A stretch of 64,000 nt of DNA, taken from assembly GCA_022457155.1 (NCBI GenBank), contig JAJGOT010000596.1:417310-481309 (forward strand), in the 5' to 3' direction. The translations under genes were made by a program, and so were the position numbers. Numbering within the stretch: position 1 is the stretch's first letter; the number at the start of each line of letters is the position of its first letter. Under the pieces are notes generated by a model that saw nothing but the letters and a program-made list of their open reading frames with translations, was not told the origin of the DNA and did not search any database. This document shows positions 34,812 to 48,300 of this stretch, in pieces. The DNA comes from Cladopsammia gracilis (taxonomy: Eukaryota > Cnidaria > Anthozoa > Scleractinia > Dendrophylliidae).

Positions 34812-35102
34812 ATGGGTAGAAGTTTCTCAGGCGACCTGAGAGCGGACAAGGAATTCGGGACGGGAGACCTGCGAGGCGTCCCGGATGACAAACGAGGTGG
34901 CCCGGAAGACACGCGAGGTGTGCGGGAAGACAGGCAGGCTGTCACTACAGACCCGCGAGGCGTCCCAGAAGACCGTTGGGGCATCCTGATTGGTCGAGGC
35001 GAGCATTTTCGAAGCGACGGGCTGCTTCGATTAGATGTCGTCCCTTCAGTACGTTCCGTTTTTGTGGCAGAGTTTACTCGTGAAGTTCCGGCTGAAAAAT
35101 AA
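34812..35102 (+). other. Degenerate ~24-bp tandem repeat, open on both strands
   Basis: Repeats of the kind gcgaggcgtcccggaagac encode DLRGVPDDKRGGPEDTRGV-like tandem units on the plus strand (96 codons). The minus strand (34652-34984) is also open, with SSGTPR-type repeats. Composition is far more GC-rich than its surroundings. No family recognised; it may be a minisatellite or part of a low-complexity gene. Confidence 0.35.
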
Positions 35103-35754
35103 TTTTAAAAATTGTGATACATGCAGAGTAAGGTGCAAATAAGCCCTAACTAATCTAGCCGTAATTAACTAAAACAAAGCTAGGAGTTGAAACATAGAAG
35201 TATTAAATTGTTCTTAGTTACACCCGTATTTTTGCATTTAGTTGCATTTTGTTGTGGTTGTTGTTGTTTAGAACAATGGATTATAAAACAAGTAGTTGTA
35301 GAATTCAAGGAGTGCTCTTATCGTTGAGCTGAGAGGGGAACCAGGAGTGGCCTGGCTAGCCACAATGATTGTTGCACTGTTTGATCAACCAATCGCATAG
35401 TGCACAGTTCATGTAATATATCAAAAGCGAGGAAACGTGTTTCATCATAATTTCCAACCACCAAGAAGTAAGGTGAAAAAAGAAGGGAGCAACCGAGTTT
35501 TTCTAACCCACTTTAAAATGTTTGAATACCTAATCAAACACTCTTTCGAGTGTTTGATATAGCTTCTGAAACTTATAATTAAATACAGAGAATACGAAGA
35601 AAAGAAGACAATATATATGCTAATTAAGATCGGGTTTATATTGTTGGTTGATCCCCTCCCTCAGTCCCTCCCTCCTTCCTTTCCTGGTTTGCTCTTACGA
35701 TCCCTTTCTTTTTCTCCTAATTATTTACTGACTTTACTTACTGACTAGCTCATT

Positions 35755-35785
35755 CGCTCACTCATTCACTCACTCACTCACTCAT
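35755..35785. repeat. (CACT)n-like simple repeat
   Basis: cattcactcactcactcactcat, just downstream of the CNBD2-like stop codon. Confidence 0.8.
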
Positions 35786-35817
35786 CCCACTTTTTCACTA
35801 AATAAGTGAGATATATT

Positions 35818-36351
35818 TTAACCAAACTCCTTACCGTCAATAGCCGGTCCTGTCACTTGACCTGATACCCACCCCGCGTCTGGAAAAAACTCCCACTTGG
35901 AATTAACAGGCTGCCACATCTTCATCGAGCGCAGCGGCGAGGGGACTGGGGATGACCTGACGGAATGTGACCGTGAGAAACCTTTTGATGTTTCTAATCG
36001 CGCAATGTGCCTAACAACAACATTGTCTACAATCTCCTCCCTGTAAGTCCGCCAGTCACTCTGCTGCAGATAGGTCTGACAGAGAATGCTATCTCGAGGA
36101 TACGTAGCTGTTAACTTTCTAAGCTTTTCGAGAGTTGCATCGTCAGAATATTTGAAGAAAATTTCTTTCGCTATTTTGATGACTTCGCAACCTCCGCTGA
36201 CCAAGGTGAATTGTCTTTCTTTGGGTTTCTTCTTTTTCTTGAGTCGTCTGATAGCTCTGTTCAATTCTCTGTCAGTTTGGTCTAGACTTTCGCCAACGTT
36301 TTGTAATAGAGGCATGTTTTTATCCTCCTGCTCCAATAAAGACCACGGTCC
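35818..36351 (-). CDS. CNBD2: CNBD2-like exon 10: degenerate cassette and C-terminus
   Basis: Acceptor atctcctgcag. GPWSLLEQEDKN follows GQCF where a cassette would sit, but FGEL and the RAATV arginine are missing, so the second domain probably does not bind nucleotide in the usual way. It is followed by a Lys-rich helix, LVSGGCEVIKIAKEIFFKY, and RDSILCQTYLQQSDWRTYRE. Stop at 35818-35820. Confidence 0.88.
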   Translation of the reverse strand, partial: GPWSLLEQEDKNMPLLQNVGESLDQTDRELNRAIRRLKKKKKPKERQFTLVSGGCEVIKIAKEIFFKYSDDATLEKLRKLTATYPRDSILCQTYLQQSDWRTYREEIVDNVVVRHIARLETSKGFSRSHSVRSSPVPSPLRSMKMWQPVNSKWEFFPDAGWVSGQVTGPAIDGKEFG

Positions 36352-39300
36352 CTGCAGGAGATAAAAATAATATAGCTTCATGATTAAAACAAATAAGAAC
36401 ATCATCGATGCATGTCTTAATTTATCATTGCTCACGAAGAAGTCACCTCCAGTTTAGGGCAAACCTGTTTAAACTTAAACAATTATCAACTTAATAATAA
36501 TAATAATAATAATAATAATCTTTAGTATTTCATTACTTCAGAAGACTACACTACTGGGAACTGCGAGGATTTTGAGAAAGGTGTTGGAGCTTTAGAGTAA
36601 AGAGAAAACCCTAGGGGACCTTTGGTCATGGGCTATGACCCGCTCCCTTAGGAAACAATTCGGAAAAAAGATCATCCAGTTCATTTATGAAGATAATAAT
36701 AACAATTAAATCATATTTATACAGTATTGCTGCTTCAGCTTTAAGAAAGGAAAAAACTGCTATCAATGCAAGCCCTGTTGAAAATAAAAAATAAAAATAC
36801 ATAATAGAAAAAGCGAAACTATTTAAAAAGAAATTAAATCACAACTTAAATGAATTGTTAAAATACTTGCTCCTTTGCTACATTCTAAAAATATATCTTT
36901 TCTAAAATGAGATTATTACTGTTCCTAGTGTTACAACGGTGAATGTCATGGTTTCTTACATTAAAATAGTTAAAAAGAACTAAGTACGTAAAACTCTGGC
37001 CACTCAACGGAGTCAAAAGTCTACAGCTTGTTAAAAATTTCCATCGACTTGCGACTCCTTGTATTCACTTCTTGCGTGCCTTTGCGTACAAGTGCGAAAA
37101 CTTGCGTCCACTCTGATCGAGCTCAACTCAACGCAAGTCACCCAAGTTGGCCTGCGTATGGTTTTAACTTGTAAACAGCTTTCCAACTAATGCAAGTGTA
37201 TCCGCAAATTGCCATTTCCAAAGTTAGCATCCTCTTGCAGAATTTTAGGATTGAACTACTTTTTTCCAAGTGTCAGCCTTTGCTTTTTAGTCGAAAGTGA
37301 GGTTGGCGGTAGATAATTTAATCGCTGGGCAGGAAGGTAGAAGTATCCATCGGCTGATAGCTCCCTAGAGCTATCATGCAATCTACTTCTTTTAGTTTTA
37401 ATCATTCACCGAGCAATGAATACAAAACGTTATTAAATAAATGGTTTAATAAGCAGATGCAGCAGATGCAATTTTCCACAAGCCGGCTCCCAGGGATGCG
37501 AAAACTAGACCACGCCAGGAGCCAAACAGCTTACAGCATGTAAGTATGGTCGTTTGATGAGGTATTCAAAACTGAGTTAGTTGGCTACAATTCTCAGTTT
37601 TTTTTAAGCCAGTTGATGAGGTTGATGAGGTTTGATGAGGTTGATGAGTTAGTTGATGAGTTAGTTGGCTGCAATTCTCAGTTTTTCTTTAAGCCAGTTG
37701 ATGGGCTTACAAGTGCACTGTAAACAGAGCCGTTTGGAGCTGTTTTCAATTGAGTGTCAAAATTAATTTCGGATTGCTTTGGTTTGCATTGCTATACTTT
37801 GTGATATGAGCCGCGTTACGCCAAAAGGGCCCAGACGACATATTCTCTCGATTTTGAGTTTTCAGCTTTTTTGCCCACATCAATCCCTAAATAGATGGAA
37901 GCGAAAAACCTCCGGAAATAAAAATTAAAACCATAAAACTCGCGCCTTGAATGCACATACCGCAAGGCTTGCACCATTTTGAGCAGCTGATTTAAATGCA
38001 AATTACTCGAAATCACGTGTCATCCGGGCCCTTTTCGCGTGACGCGGCCCATTTACTAAAAGATCTCGCTTTATTTGCGTTCTGATTGGTTGATTGGGTG
38101 CTCTGCTTCTTTTTTGATTGACAAGAGTTATTACTTTTGCTTTGGTTTTCCGAAACTCAATTCAGAAAAAAAAAACTGCTCTAACTAAGCGGTACTTACA
38201 AAGCATTGGCCTGGACTCAGCCTGTCCACCATCATGTACACTCCGACACCAACATTACCATCCACCCACTCCTCAATCAATCCCTCGTCAACTTCCGTCT
38301 CTGCCACTTCATCAGTGATAATATGAGCTGGGAAAGGTACTGAAAAAGCCCGCCGATTCTGACCATTGTCCTGTTTATCTTCAAAGCTGAAACTCACGCG
38401 ACCTTTTGTCGATTTTCCCTTGGAGTTTTCCGAGTGCAAGATTCCTTTAGCTGAAGTTTGATCACGATGCGAGGGTTTCTCTGCTGAAAGAACATGCAAC
38501 GATTCGGATTTTTCCCTTCTACGGGTAGGGCACTTCTTTTCCGAATTTATTGTCGTTTCACCTTCGGGGCTCTCCGTTGTTGGCGGCAATCCTCGAAACA
38601 CAACAGAACTTAAAGATATCTCGTCGGCGTTTGGACTGTAAGTGGCTGCGTCTTTTATTCTTTCCATTCTGTATTTTACGGCGTGTCCGATGTAGTCTTT
38701 ACAGTTGCTAAGGTCTAAAAGCCTCAGAACGTCACATTGACCCTTTACAGGAAAACAAAATAGAACACTTTAATGTAGAAACTATTAAACTAAATGTTTA
38801 ATGATCAGAGTACACTCTTTAAAGTGATTCCACCGTTTTGGATTGCGCATCACTTACTGCGCATAATTTCTTTCGTCATTAGCGCGTGCACGAGCGCACA
38901 CACATTTTGAACATAGAGGTTTCTTTTGAGACTAAGCTCGCTAAAAAATAAGTGCTGTTTTCTCGTAAACGAGCAGGGGCACCCAACGAATCTGTTCCTC
39001 GCTTTATCTGTCCCTCAGCGGAATTCTTGCTGGCAGGAAAAATATTCTGTACATATTTTTTTAATTACCATTTTTGCGCTGGTTGACTTGACAAAGGAGT
39101 CGCAAGAACAAACTGTGATGGCTAACTTGAGCAGATCGAAAAGAGACTGGATCGAAGAAAATCGGAGGACACTTTGGGGCTTAAAAGGGTTCATCTTCCT
39201 AGTAACAAATTTAAGCAGTACTTACAGATATCCAAACAGGTTAAGTTCGAGATGGCAGTAAATGTACAAAACAATAAACAAAAAGTTTACCATTAATGTT

Positions 39301-42300
39301 TCATTAGTTCCCAAGCCCCTTTTGGTAACTTATTGTTATTGAATTTTTTTTTTTTCATTTATTCATTTTTTTAATTGGTGGCTGGGAAACAGACATTTTT
39401 TTATCCAGCTGGCTGGCAATTTCCCTATGTGTTATGCTGGGAGAAAGGAACAGATATATTTTTCCCAGCAACATAGAAGAACACCTGGCATTGCTTTTAC
39501 ATCATTTATTTTAATTTATTTGAGTAAAATAATACATTTTACCAACGATTGTTCGTTGGGTACCCCTGAACGAGCACGGGCACCCCACCCAAAACCTTTT
39601 TATGAGAAAAGACTTATTAAATTTCTATGGTTGAAAATTTAATAAATGAGAGAAATAGAGCTGATTTGCAGTTTCTCTGTTTTGCATTTTAGTAATCAGG
39701 AAAACGGATTTTGTCTAATATTTGCTTAGCGCTAAGACTTCTTTGTCTTAAACGAATGTAAAAAGTTTACCTATGTCCAACGCAATGTATGCGATGTCTT
39801 CTTTAGCATGTTCTCATGAGTTTTTGAGTTTTGAGGAGTTTTCAACACGGGTACCCTAATTTTTTATTTTAAAATTGAAGTTCTCATATAATAGCTTATA
39901 ATGAATATCCCATAGGCAAAGTTTGAACAAGAATCAACCTCGTCCCCAGAGTCTTCTCGGTTTTCAATATGGCGGCGCTCCGGGAGAAGACCCGTTTCTC
40001 CTCTCAAATCACCATTTTGAAAATCGAGAAGCCCCTGGGAACGAGGTTGAACAAGAATCTATTGTAAGTTCTATTTTAGGCCAGGAATAAAAATATGATA
40101 TGCACAAGAGTTACGCAATTCCGGATTCTTTACTGAAGATAAATTGGCAAAGAGGAGAGCTGGACTGTGTAAGTCGTCTACAAGTTCGAGGTAGATTTTT
40201 CATATTTGCTTTCAATATTTTTCTCCAAAATGTTGGTAACATAGTTTTAACAACATAGTTTTAACCCATCAAAATAATTCTTAAAACACCTATTTTTAGA
40301 TAATCGAAAAAAAAAATGGTAGTTCACTTTATGTGCACTTTAAAGCAAAATCACGGCCGGTTTTGGCCGGCACGGCCGTCAATGGGTTAAGGGAATTTAG
40401 TTCTAAACAAATGCTTCGACGATCTACTAGCTTCAATTGTCCTCCAAAAACGCTTGACTTGCGGAGTTACCCAGCCTCAAATGCGGTCTTGATCACTGTT
40501 TGAGAAACCTGTGAAACCTGTCTTGAGTAGCAAACCGCGAAAAGCATGCAGAGAAAAACGATTTTGCATACCGTTTTCTTCGCTAAACACAACAAATGTG
40601 TTTACTGTAGCTGATGTACATCGGCCATGTAGCCGCAGGAAGCGCGAGAAAAACAAAACCTCGCTTTGGTTTCTTAAATCCCGGATGTCGAAGTCGAACG
40701 CGCATGTTGCGCGAAGTCATACGCGCCCGCGAGTTAGCCCTGCGCGATCGACGGACGGACGGACGCGCCCGCGAGCTAACCCTGCGCGAGTTCGTGCCCG
40801 CCATGATCATGAATCAAAGGCTCCTTAGAGCCAACCCGTGAATTTGAAATGCTAAAGCATAACGCGATATTGCGGTAAGCTTATGTTTTCACTCTGTCGC
40901 GGTTCAATATATTTTTTAAAATTAAACGTAAGGATTTTTGACAAACGCAAAAAATAAAAATACAGTACATCACTTTCATAATGTTCAGTCCGAAGAAGAA
41001 AAAAAAAAGAGGACGGCCCGAGCGAGATTTCAACCTGGGCCTTTCGGCGGTAAGTCCGCGCTTTACACCACTCCACCACCGCGACCACCGACTTGAAATG
41101 GGATACATTTTATTACTTGAAGGTAGATAACCATCAAAGCGCGTGTCTCAGTTGAAAATTCCTTTTAGATCAATTTAAACGTTGCATTAAAGACTCCAAA
41201 TGCGAAACATCTTTAAGCTTATTGTTGTTTATATTCGTTTACACCAATTTAGTTATTGTTATCGCTGGATTCACGCTGTTCTTGTTACAAAACGCATTCG
41301 TAACAAAGCATTACGTCACTAAGTTTACAGCTGATGGAAGGAGTGAGCGAGTGAGTGATCATTTGCATATCTGTCGCCGTTACCGATAACCCGTTCATTA
41401 CGCATGCGGGTATATTCACGGGTTAAAAATGAGTATGGAGCTCCCCTATTATCTACATTTTATTCTGATATGTTAAATTTTTACATATTTTCATCACAGT
41501 TTCTGTAAGTGTATCAATTTTTGTGAATGCTTTTGGTATTTTAAATTACAGGTAATTCATATGCAGTTTCTTGACTCAGTGCGAGAATCTCAAGTTCTTC
41601 TCGGTACTTACTTTCAAATGCTACTATGTATTTCTAGAGCCTTTTAGTTACCTTTACAATGAAAATGATCCACTGAAGAATGGTTGAATCGCGCACAATC
41701 ACTTCATCACTGTTATAATCCTGCAGTCTGCTCTCCTCTGCAACTTTCTTAACTACATCTTCAGGCCACGTGCTAAACACGTGGTGTTCTCTGGCAGAAA
41801 GTACAGAATTGAAGTCAGAATATTTCGTACTTAGGAGAGTGGAAGGTATTTCATGTGGATTTCCCGAGCATTTTGTTGACAACGACAACAATTTATTTAC
41901 AAATAATAAAACAAATTATATTAGCAACCCGCAAATAACTAAAGTTAATCGTGGCGGGTTGCTGCACACTAAACAATTACAGGAGCTCACTATAAAATAA
42001 TTGACAGATAACAATAAATACGAAAATTAGGAATGGATAATTTATGATTAGTGACTGTAACAACAACAAATAAATAATTAATAATAGAAATAAAAATAAA
42101 GACTGGTACAAAGAAATTCGACATCAACATAGATATCCTCACTCTCCAAAACCTCCATTAGTAATCTGTTTAATTTGGACTTAAAGCATGTTTTGCTTTG
42201 GTTACGTAAATTGATAGGTATATTATTCCAAATTCTAGTTCCAGTTCTAGAAAAGGAGTGGTTTTGTTTTTTGTTTATGAACGGCTCCAACGTGGAATAC

Positions 42301-45300
42301 ATCATTTTACCCTGTCTGGATGTTTGTCAATTTCCCGTCATAGTGATGGCTGCTATATCAAACGTGGTATATATATTTTTTTAATTTGCAAAATTACACA
42401 ACAATCTAACTTCTCTTAAAATATTTTAAATGGGGATGATCATATTTTTCCCAGTAACCGAAATCAACACGAGACACTGAATTATCGGTCTGAGACGGAT
42501 ACAACTTAAAATAAAGTAGGTTTTCAGACAACTTACTTAATTAAAGACAGTTTAATGTTATTATTTTTAGCGACTACTCAATTTACCTAATATAGCGATT
42601 TCAGGTAAAATTACTAATGTGCTGCCTAAGATCTCGAATTTGTAAAACAAGTGACTAAAATAGTTTAAAATCGTCAATCGCTAAAATTTGGAATCACTGG
42701 TTAATCTTCAGCGAGGGAGGATTTATGGCTGTTTTGTCTGGTGTCATGTATCGAAGGTATGTCAACCATGTAAGAAGATTAAGAACGTCAGTAAACACGT
42801 TAGAAAGTTGGATTTTTCGACCACTTAGAACCATCATTTTCCTTTGAAACTTGGTAGAAAGCTTCTTTAAACTGAAAACATTCAAAGCCATACGGCAATG
42901 TTAGAGCCATCACTTTGGCTGAGCAAAACTCAACCTCGAAATAGTTTCCCACAATGAAAACAAACCTTGAACTAATAGACAAATTTCAAGCAAAATTTGC
43001 GACGCGTTTATCTTTTGGTATAACATCTCAGAAAAGGTCTAATTTTTTTCCATCGATGTTTCATTTCCAAAGGCTATATGGTATCTATTTCCAAACCAAA
43101 GAAGTAAGCTCGTAAACTCGTAAAACGTACGCGCTGTTGGCCGCTTTCAGACCATTTTCTCTATTGTCTGACCGGCGTCTGGCATCCTGGATGACTTTGA
43201 ATTTTCTCGCGCGGACCACGCGTAAAAGTTCCGATGTGTCGCAGCATCCTGGGCGATCGATGAGTCAGATGAAGACTGTGAGCAAAGTCAGCGACATGTG
43301 ACTGATGTCGCCTTAACGTCCAGAATGGGCTATAGGATGATAACTTTTAAAATAACTAATACAATCTTATGAAGTTTGAATTATGGACTTGTTTTCAACC
43401 TTCTTTACAGGCTAAATGAGGAGGGTGGTTTCTCTCCACGGTCTCGGGACGTTTTTATTGATTTAGCATTGGAAAATTATCACTTTCGTGGAAATGCTGC
43501 ACCATCTATATATAATATAACAGTGTATTTTATTTTAGAAATGTTGTTGATACTGGCTGTCAGAAAGCTCTTTATATTTTAACGAAATTTCTTGCGTCCA
43601 TTTTTAATAAAGTGCAAATTGTTTTCTTACTTAAGAAATTCCACTCGTCCCTGCATATCTGTGTTAAAAACGTGGTCAATCTTGGTGGAGAAGAAATCCT
43701 CTCTTTCCACTGACAGTAACTCGGTTCTTTCTAAGCAAACCACAGTTACGGCCCTTTTAAGGCGTCTGATAAACGCTAATTCCTGTAAAATAAATGAAGA
43801 CAATACACACCTAAATGTATAAGACGAAGATAAAAAATAAAAAACAGGAACAGCATGAATGAACAAGATGCCCCAAGAAATAGATTTTGTCCAAAATAAG
43901 CCTGGTCTGGGGGTCATTGGCGAAAACAACATTGTATTTCTCCATGCAGATATTGAAGACTTTTTCCTTTTGATTGACAACATCGAAAGAATTAGTTTTC
44001 GGCAAAATGCATTAAATCTAACAAAATCAGGGCTTTTCAACGGGAATCGAACCCGTGACCTTCGCGTTACCGGTGCGATAACGTTAACGGTTAAACCTAG
44101 CGGTTTTCAACTGAGTGCTGTAAATCCAAAACCAAAGTTACACTCCAGGGCCGAGTTGTTCAAAGCCTGATTAGCACTAATCTTGGATTAACTGTCAACA
44201 GAACATGAGTTGTCATGGTAATTAAACCTGGATTAGTGCTTATCGTCCTTCGAACAACTCGGCCCAGGGCCGGGTTGTTCAAAGCCCGATTAAGCTAACC
44301 CAGGATTAGCATCAATTTTGTTTCCAGTTAAATAACTACTCAATGAAAAATTTTTCGAAAGGTTTTCTGCCCTTCAGTTTCGAATTCGACTTGTCTTCAC
44401 TTCTAACTAAACATAAGCTTTTGAAAACATTTTTAAACAAGAGAGATGAAATCCTAGGTTAACCTTTAATCCTGGATTAACGTTAATCGGCTTTCGAACA
44501 ACTGGGCCCAGGCTGAATTGTTCGAAGGACGATTAGCGCTAATCCAGGGTTAATTACCATGACAACTCATATGTTATGTTGACAGTTAATCCAGGATTAG
44601 TGCTAATCAGGCTTTGAACAACTCGGCTGTGGTCAATTACAGCAGACGCAGACAATCCAATGAACCAATTAGAACTTGAAGAAAATAAATGTAGCCAGCG
44701 CCAAGTGCGAGAAAATGGGTGCAAGCAGGGTAACAATTGATTTAGATTTTACTTCTGATTGGTTGAGAAGTAGCGCGAGAATTTTTAGTCGACACAAAGA
44801 GTAGCAATGTAAAACTAAACTAATCGCAAAATTGCTTTCGATACCCAATTAAAACTGCGTTAATGGCTCTTTTGTTCCTTTATTTTCTAATGACTTGCTT
44901 CCGGGGAAGGGACTCCCATATACAAATGACGGAACGCTCGTCGGAAATTTTTGAAAAACACCCTAAAAGGTACCAGAATCTCGTTTGATGGGTGTGGCTC
45001 CAATGGATTATTACTCCCAACAGGTACCAATTCTAAAACAATTCATGTCATGTTCCGTCATATTTTTCGGCTCAATACCCTAAAAGGTACCGTGATAATT
45101 CAAGAGTGGTTATTTTGGATTTTAGCACCCTAAGCGGTACCAATCTACAAATTTTAACCCCTAACAGGTACGAGGAGCATCCTCGTCATTTTTAAATTCC
45201 CCCCCCCCCCCACGGGGGGGGGGGGGCTTCCTCTTGAGTCGGAGGTCCAGCCCATCAAATTTTGATAGGAATTCCTGGTCTATAGACCTGGATTGAGAGT

Positions 45301-48300
45301 ATTCAGTGGGGAAGGGGTGACTATTCAGTGTTAGATAGGGGATTGGAAAACTGAGATTCACAATTTTTTTTTAACTTGTTTGAGTTTCTGTTTAACCTGT
45401 CTATATAACAATTTACATACCCCAAAGAAATCCCCTCTCTTGAGTACGGAGTTCTCAGTGACTTTGGCGAATGCGCTGTGTTCATCATCCTCTGGTGTTA
45501 CACACACTGAACCGCTGAATATAAAGTAGAAACGCTTGGCCACGTGACCTTTACGTATCACCATTCGCCGCCGACCAAAACTGTGAAAAAAAAATACGAA
45601 TTTCAGTTTGTAAAGCTTGGGGAGAATTTTATTCTCATCAGTGACCTGCATGCAGTTCTTGAAATCTTAGGGTAGAGAATTGTAAATGGTGCTAGATGAC
45701 GAATCATCACGAGAAGTTGTTTGGCTATAGCTCGGGTAAGAAGATATCCACAGTTGCTGATCACTTTAAGAAATCAGGCTGACGGGCAGTATATGCTATT
45801 AACTGTACATATTTGAGTGCTAAACTGACAGTGTCCCTGCTGTTGTCTCATGTTTTAATGATTATGGCCAGGAGCCGAGCTTGCCTTTTAAAAGCTTCCT
45901 TTATTATCTCTGCAACCGGGGGGGGGGGGGTACTCAAAAAAGTTTTGTACGGGGATGCTCCGCCCCAAGGTTCAAACCCTTACCCTTTCATATACCGTTT
46001 TTGACAGAAAAGGTACCCCTTTCATATACCTTTCATTGAAAATGGTACCCCTTTCATATACCTTTCATTGAAAATGGTACCCCTTTCATATACCTTTCAA
46101 TGAAAATGGTACCCCTTTCATTTTGCCTTTACGTGCGCCTGTTTGATATATTTTGAACGGCCCTTTTTATAAGACTTAAATGGCAGTTTTTCCCTACCTT
46201 TTTTACGCCTCCACGGCGTGTTTTCGGCACCCTTTCCTATTCTTCGTGAAATCCCTACCCTTTCATATACTTCAACTTGTGAAATCAAGACCCTTTTCAT
46301 ATACCTCCAGCCTCAAAAAGGTACCCCTTTCGGGCGGAGCATCCCCGTATAGCCCATTATAGGGAGTACCCCTCCCCCCCCCCCCCACCCTTTGAAAGCA
46401 AAGACATATCAAATAAAGACAAAATACGGGGTACAGAAAAATAGCGGCTAAAAAGTCAAAATTCCACCAGAATGGCAATTTGGATTTCTTGACCGCCTGT
46501 CACGAAATCAAATTTGATGAACTGTAATCCACTTCCATCCTTGTAATCCTGCATTCTATCTCCAAATTACTGCTTCTGTTTTGTTCTATAGAATCTTTTT
46601 ATCCCGTTTTGTTAGATATTTGGTAGCATTTGGCGATAAAACATGGGAATAAGGTAAGCGAAATCGTATTATTTCGGCGGGACAGTGTCGGGACAGTGTC
46701 CCCTTAACTTTACGAGGACTTACCAGTCATATTTGAGCGCTTTGCAGAGCGCTTCCTGTATCATGGAACTGTATCTGCGAAATCCTTTGAGCTGCTTCAT
46801 AAGTTGCACAAGTGTGTGAATTTCTTGTGGTGTTCTTAATTCAGGTTCCTTCGTGGCGATTTCTTTGGCCCAACGTGGCATTAAAAACTACAAATAAGAG
46901 AGATGTTACACTTTTAAGGCCCAGTTCAAACGTCGAACTTCACATGTGCCGAACCTAATGCAAATTAGCAAGAACAATAGATTTTGCTTATTTGCATTAG
47001 GTTCGGCACATGTGAAGTTCGACGTTTGAACTGGGCCTAACTGTTCTTTGAAGAGAAATAACTTGTACAGTCAACTTACTCTAAATGGACATATCTCAAA
47101 AACGAACATTGTCAAGGTAATAATTAGCTTGGGAAGAAAACACACTGACACCAATGAAAAAAATGTCAGTGGATAGATTTCCTACATCACTCATTCTTAA
47201 GAGTAAATGCAATGCTATAGCGGTACGTGAGTCTTTCTTCTCGGGCCGATTGACGAGGTAAACAAATGAGTTTGTTACATCATACGTACAAAAAACTGTT
47301 AGCATTGCGACTTTGCTGGACAATATATATCTTCGAATCTATGCAAGCAGAAGCTTATCACGTGAGTTTCTGATGCAATTTATACCTTTAAAAGCATTCC
47401 ACAATATATTGAGGGTACACTGTTAACGGAGTGTCGATGGTTTGTCTATCCAAAATAAGAAACTGCGACTGTAATCCAAGATGACAACAAGACAAACCAA
47501 ACAAGGAAATCTGGATCAGTTACAATTCAATACCTCATGATGACATTTGTAATTTTCTGGATCAAACATTAAATTATCCATGGTACCCTGCACGGTGGCG
47601 GTCTTAAGGCTCAGAGTTGCGTCAGTTTGGACTTGTTCGTGTTGACCTTTCTCAATTGCATAATATACAATGCTTCGAAACGCCTTGTTACACGTCTGCA
47701 CCTAAAATACAATAATATAAGTGAGAAGTTTGGATGAAAATGCAGGTGAAATTATCAATGAGTGATCATGGTATCAGCTAAGGAACCTGAAAAACATACA
47801 TGGTCTACAGATCATAAAAAATGGCTACGTGATATTTTGTAGAATACAATAGAATCCGAATTGTCGAACATCAAAAGAAAGGAAAATTACCCGAGATGGT
47901 GAGGGTCGTATATCCCTTAGCAAACTACCAGAGATGGTGGGGGTTGTATATCCCTTAGCAAATTACCAGAAATGGTGGGGGTTGTATATCCTTTAGCAAA
48001 TTACCAGAGATGGTGGGGTTATATATCCCTTAGCAAATTACCAACAACAACAACAACAAGTAGCTTTATTTGCATGACTATAAATCCTTACAGTATTGCA
48101 AAAGCATTACAACATAACAAAATGAAATAACAATAATATAATAAAGAAAGGGAAAGTTCAATTAAGACACATTAGTCTGGATTGATAATTTGATTATTGC
48201 GGAGATCAAAGCATGAAATAATGAATTTTACTAATTGAATATTTACAAAATAATTACGAGAGTTCATTAATTCATTGGTAACTTCTGAAGGAGATAACTG

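Noticed and set aside
44030..44112. tRNA gene on the minus strand
   Set aside because: Only the T-arm and B box are convincing; the D-arm side is degenerate.
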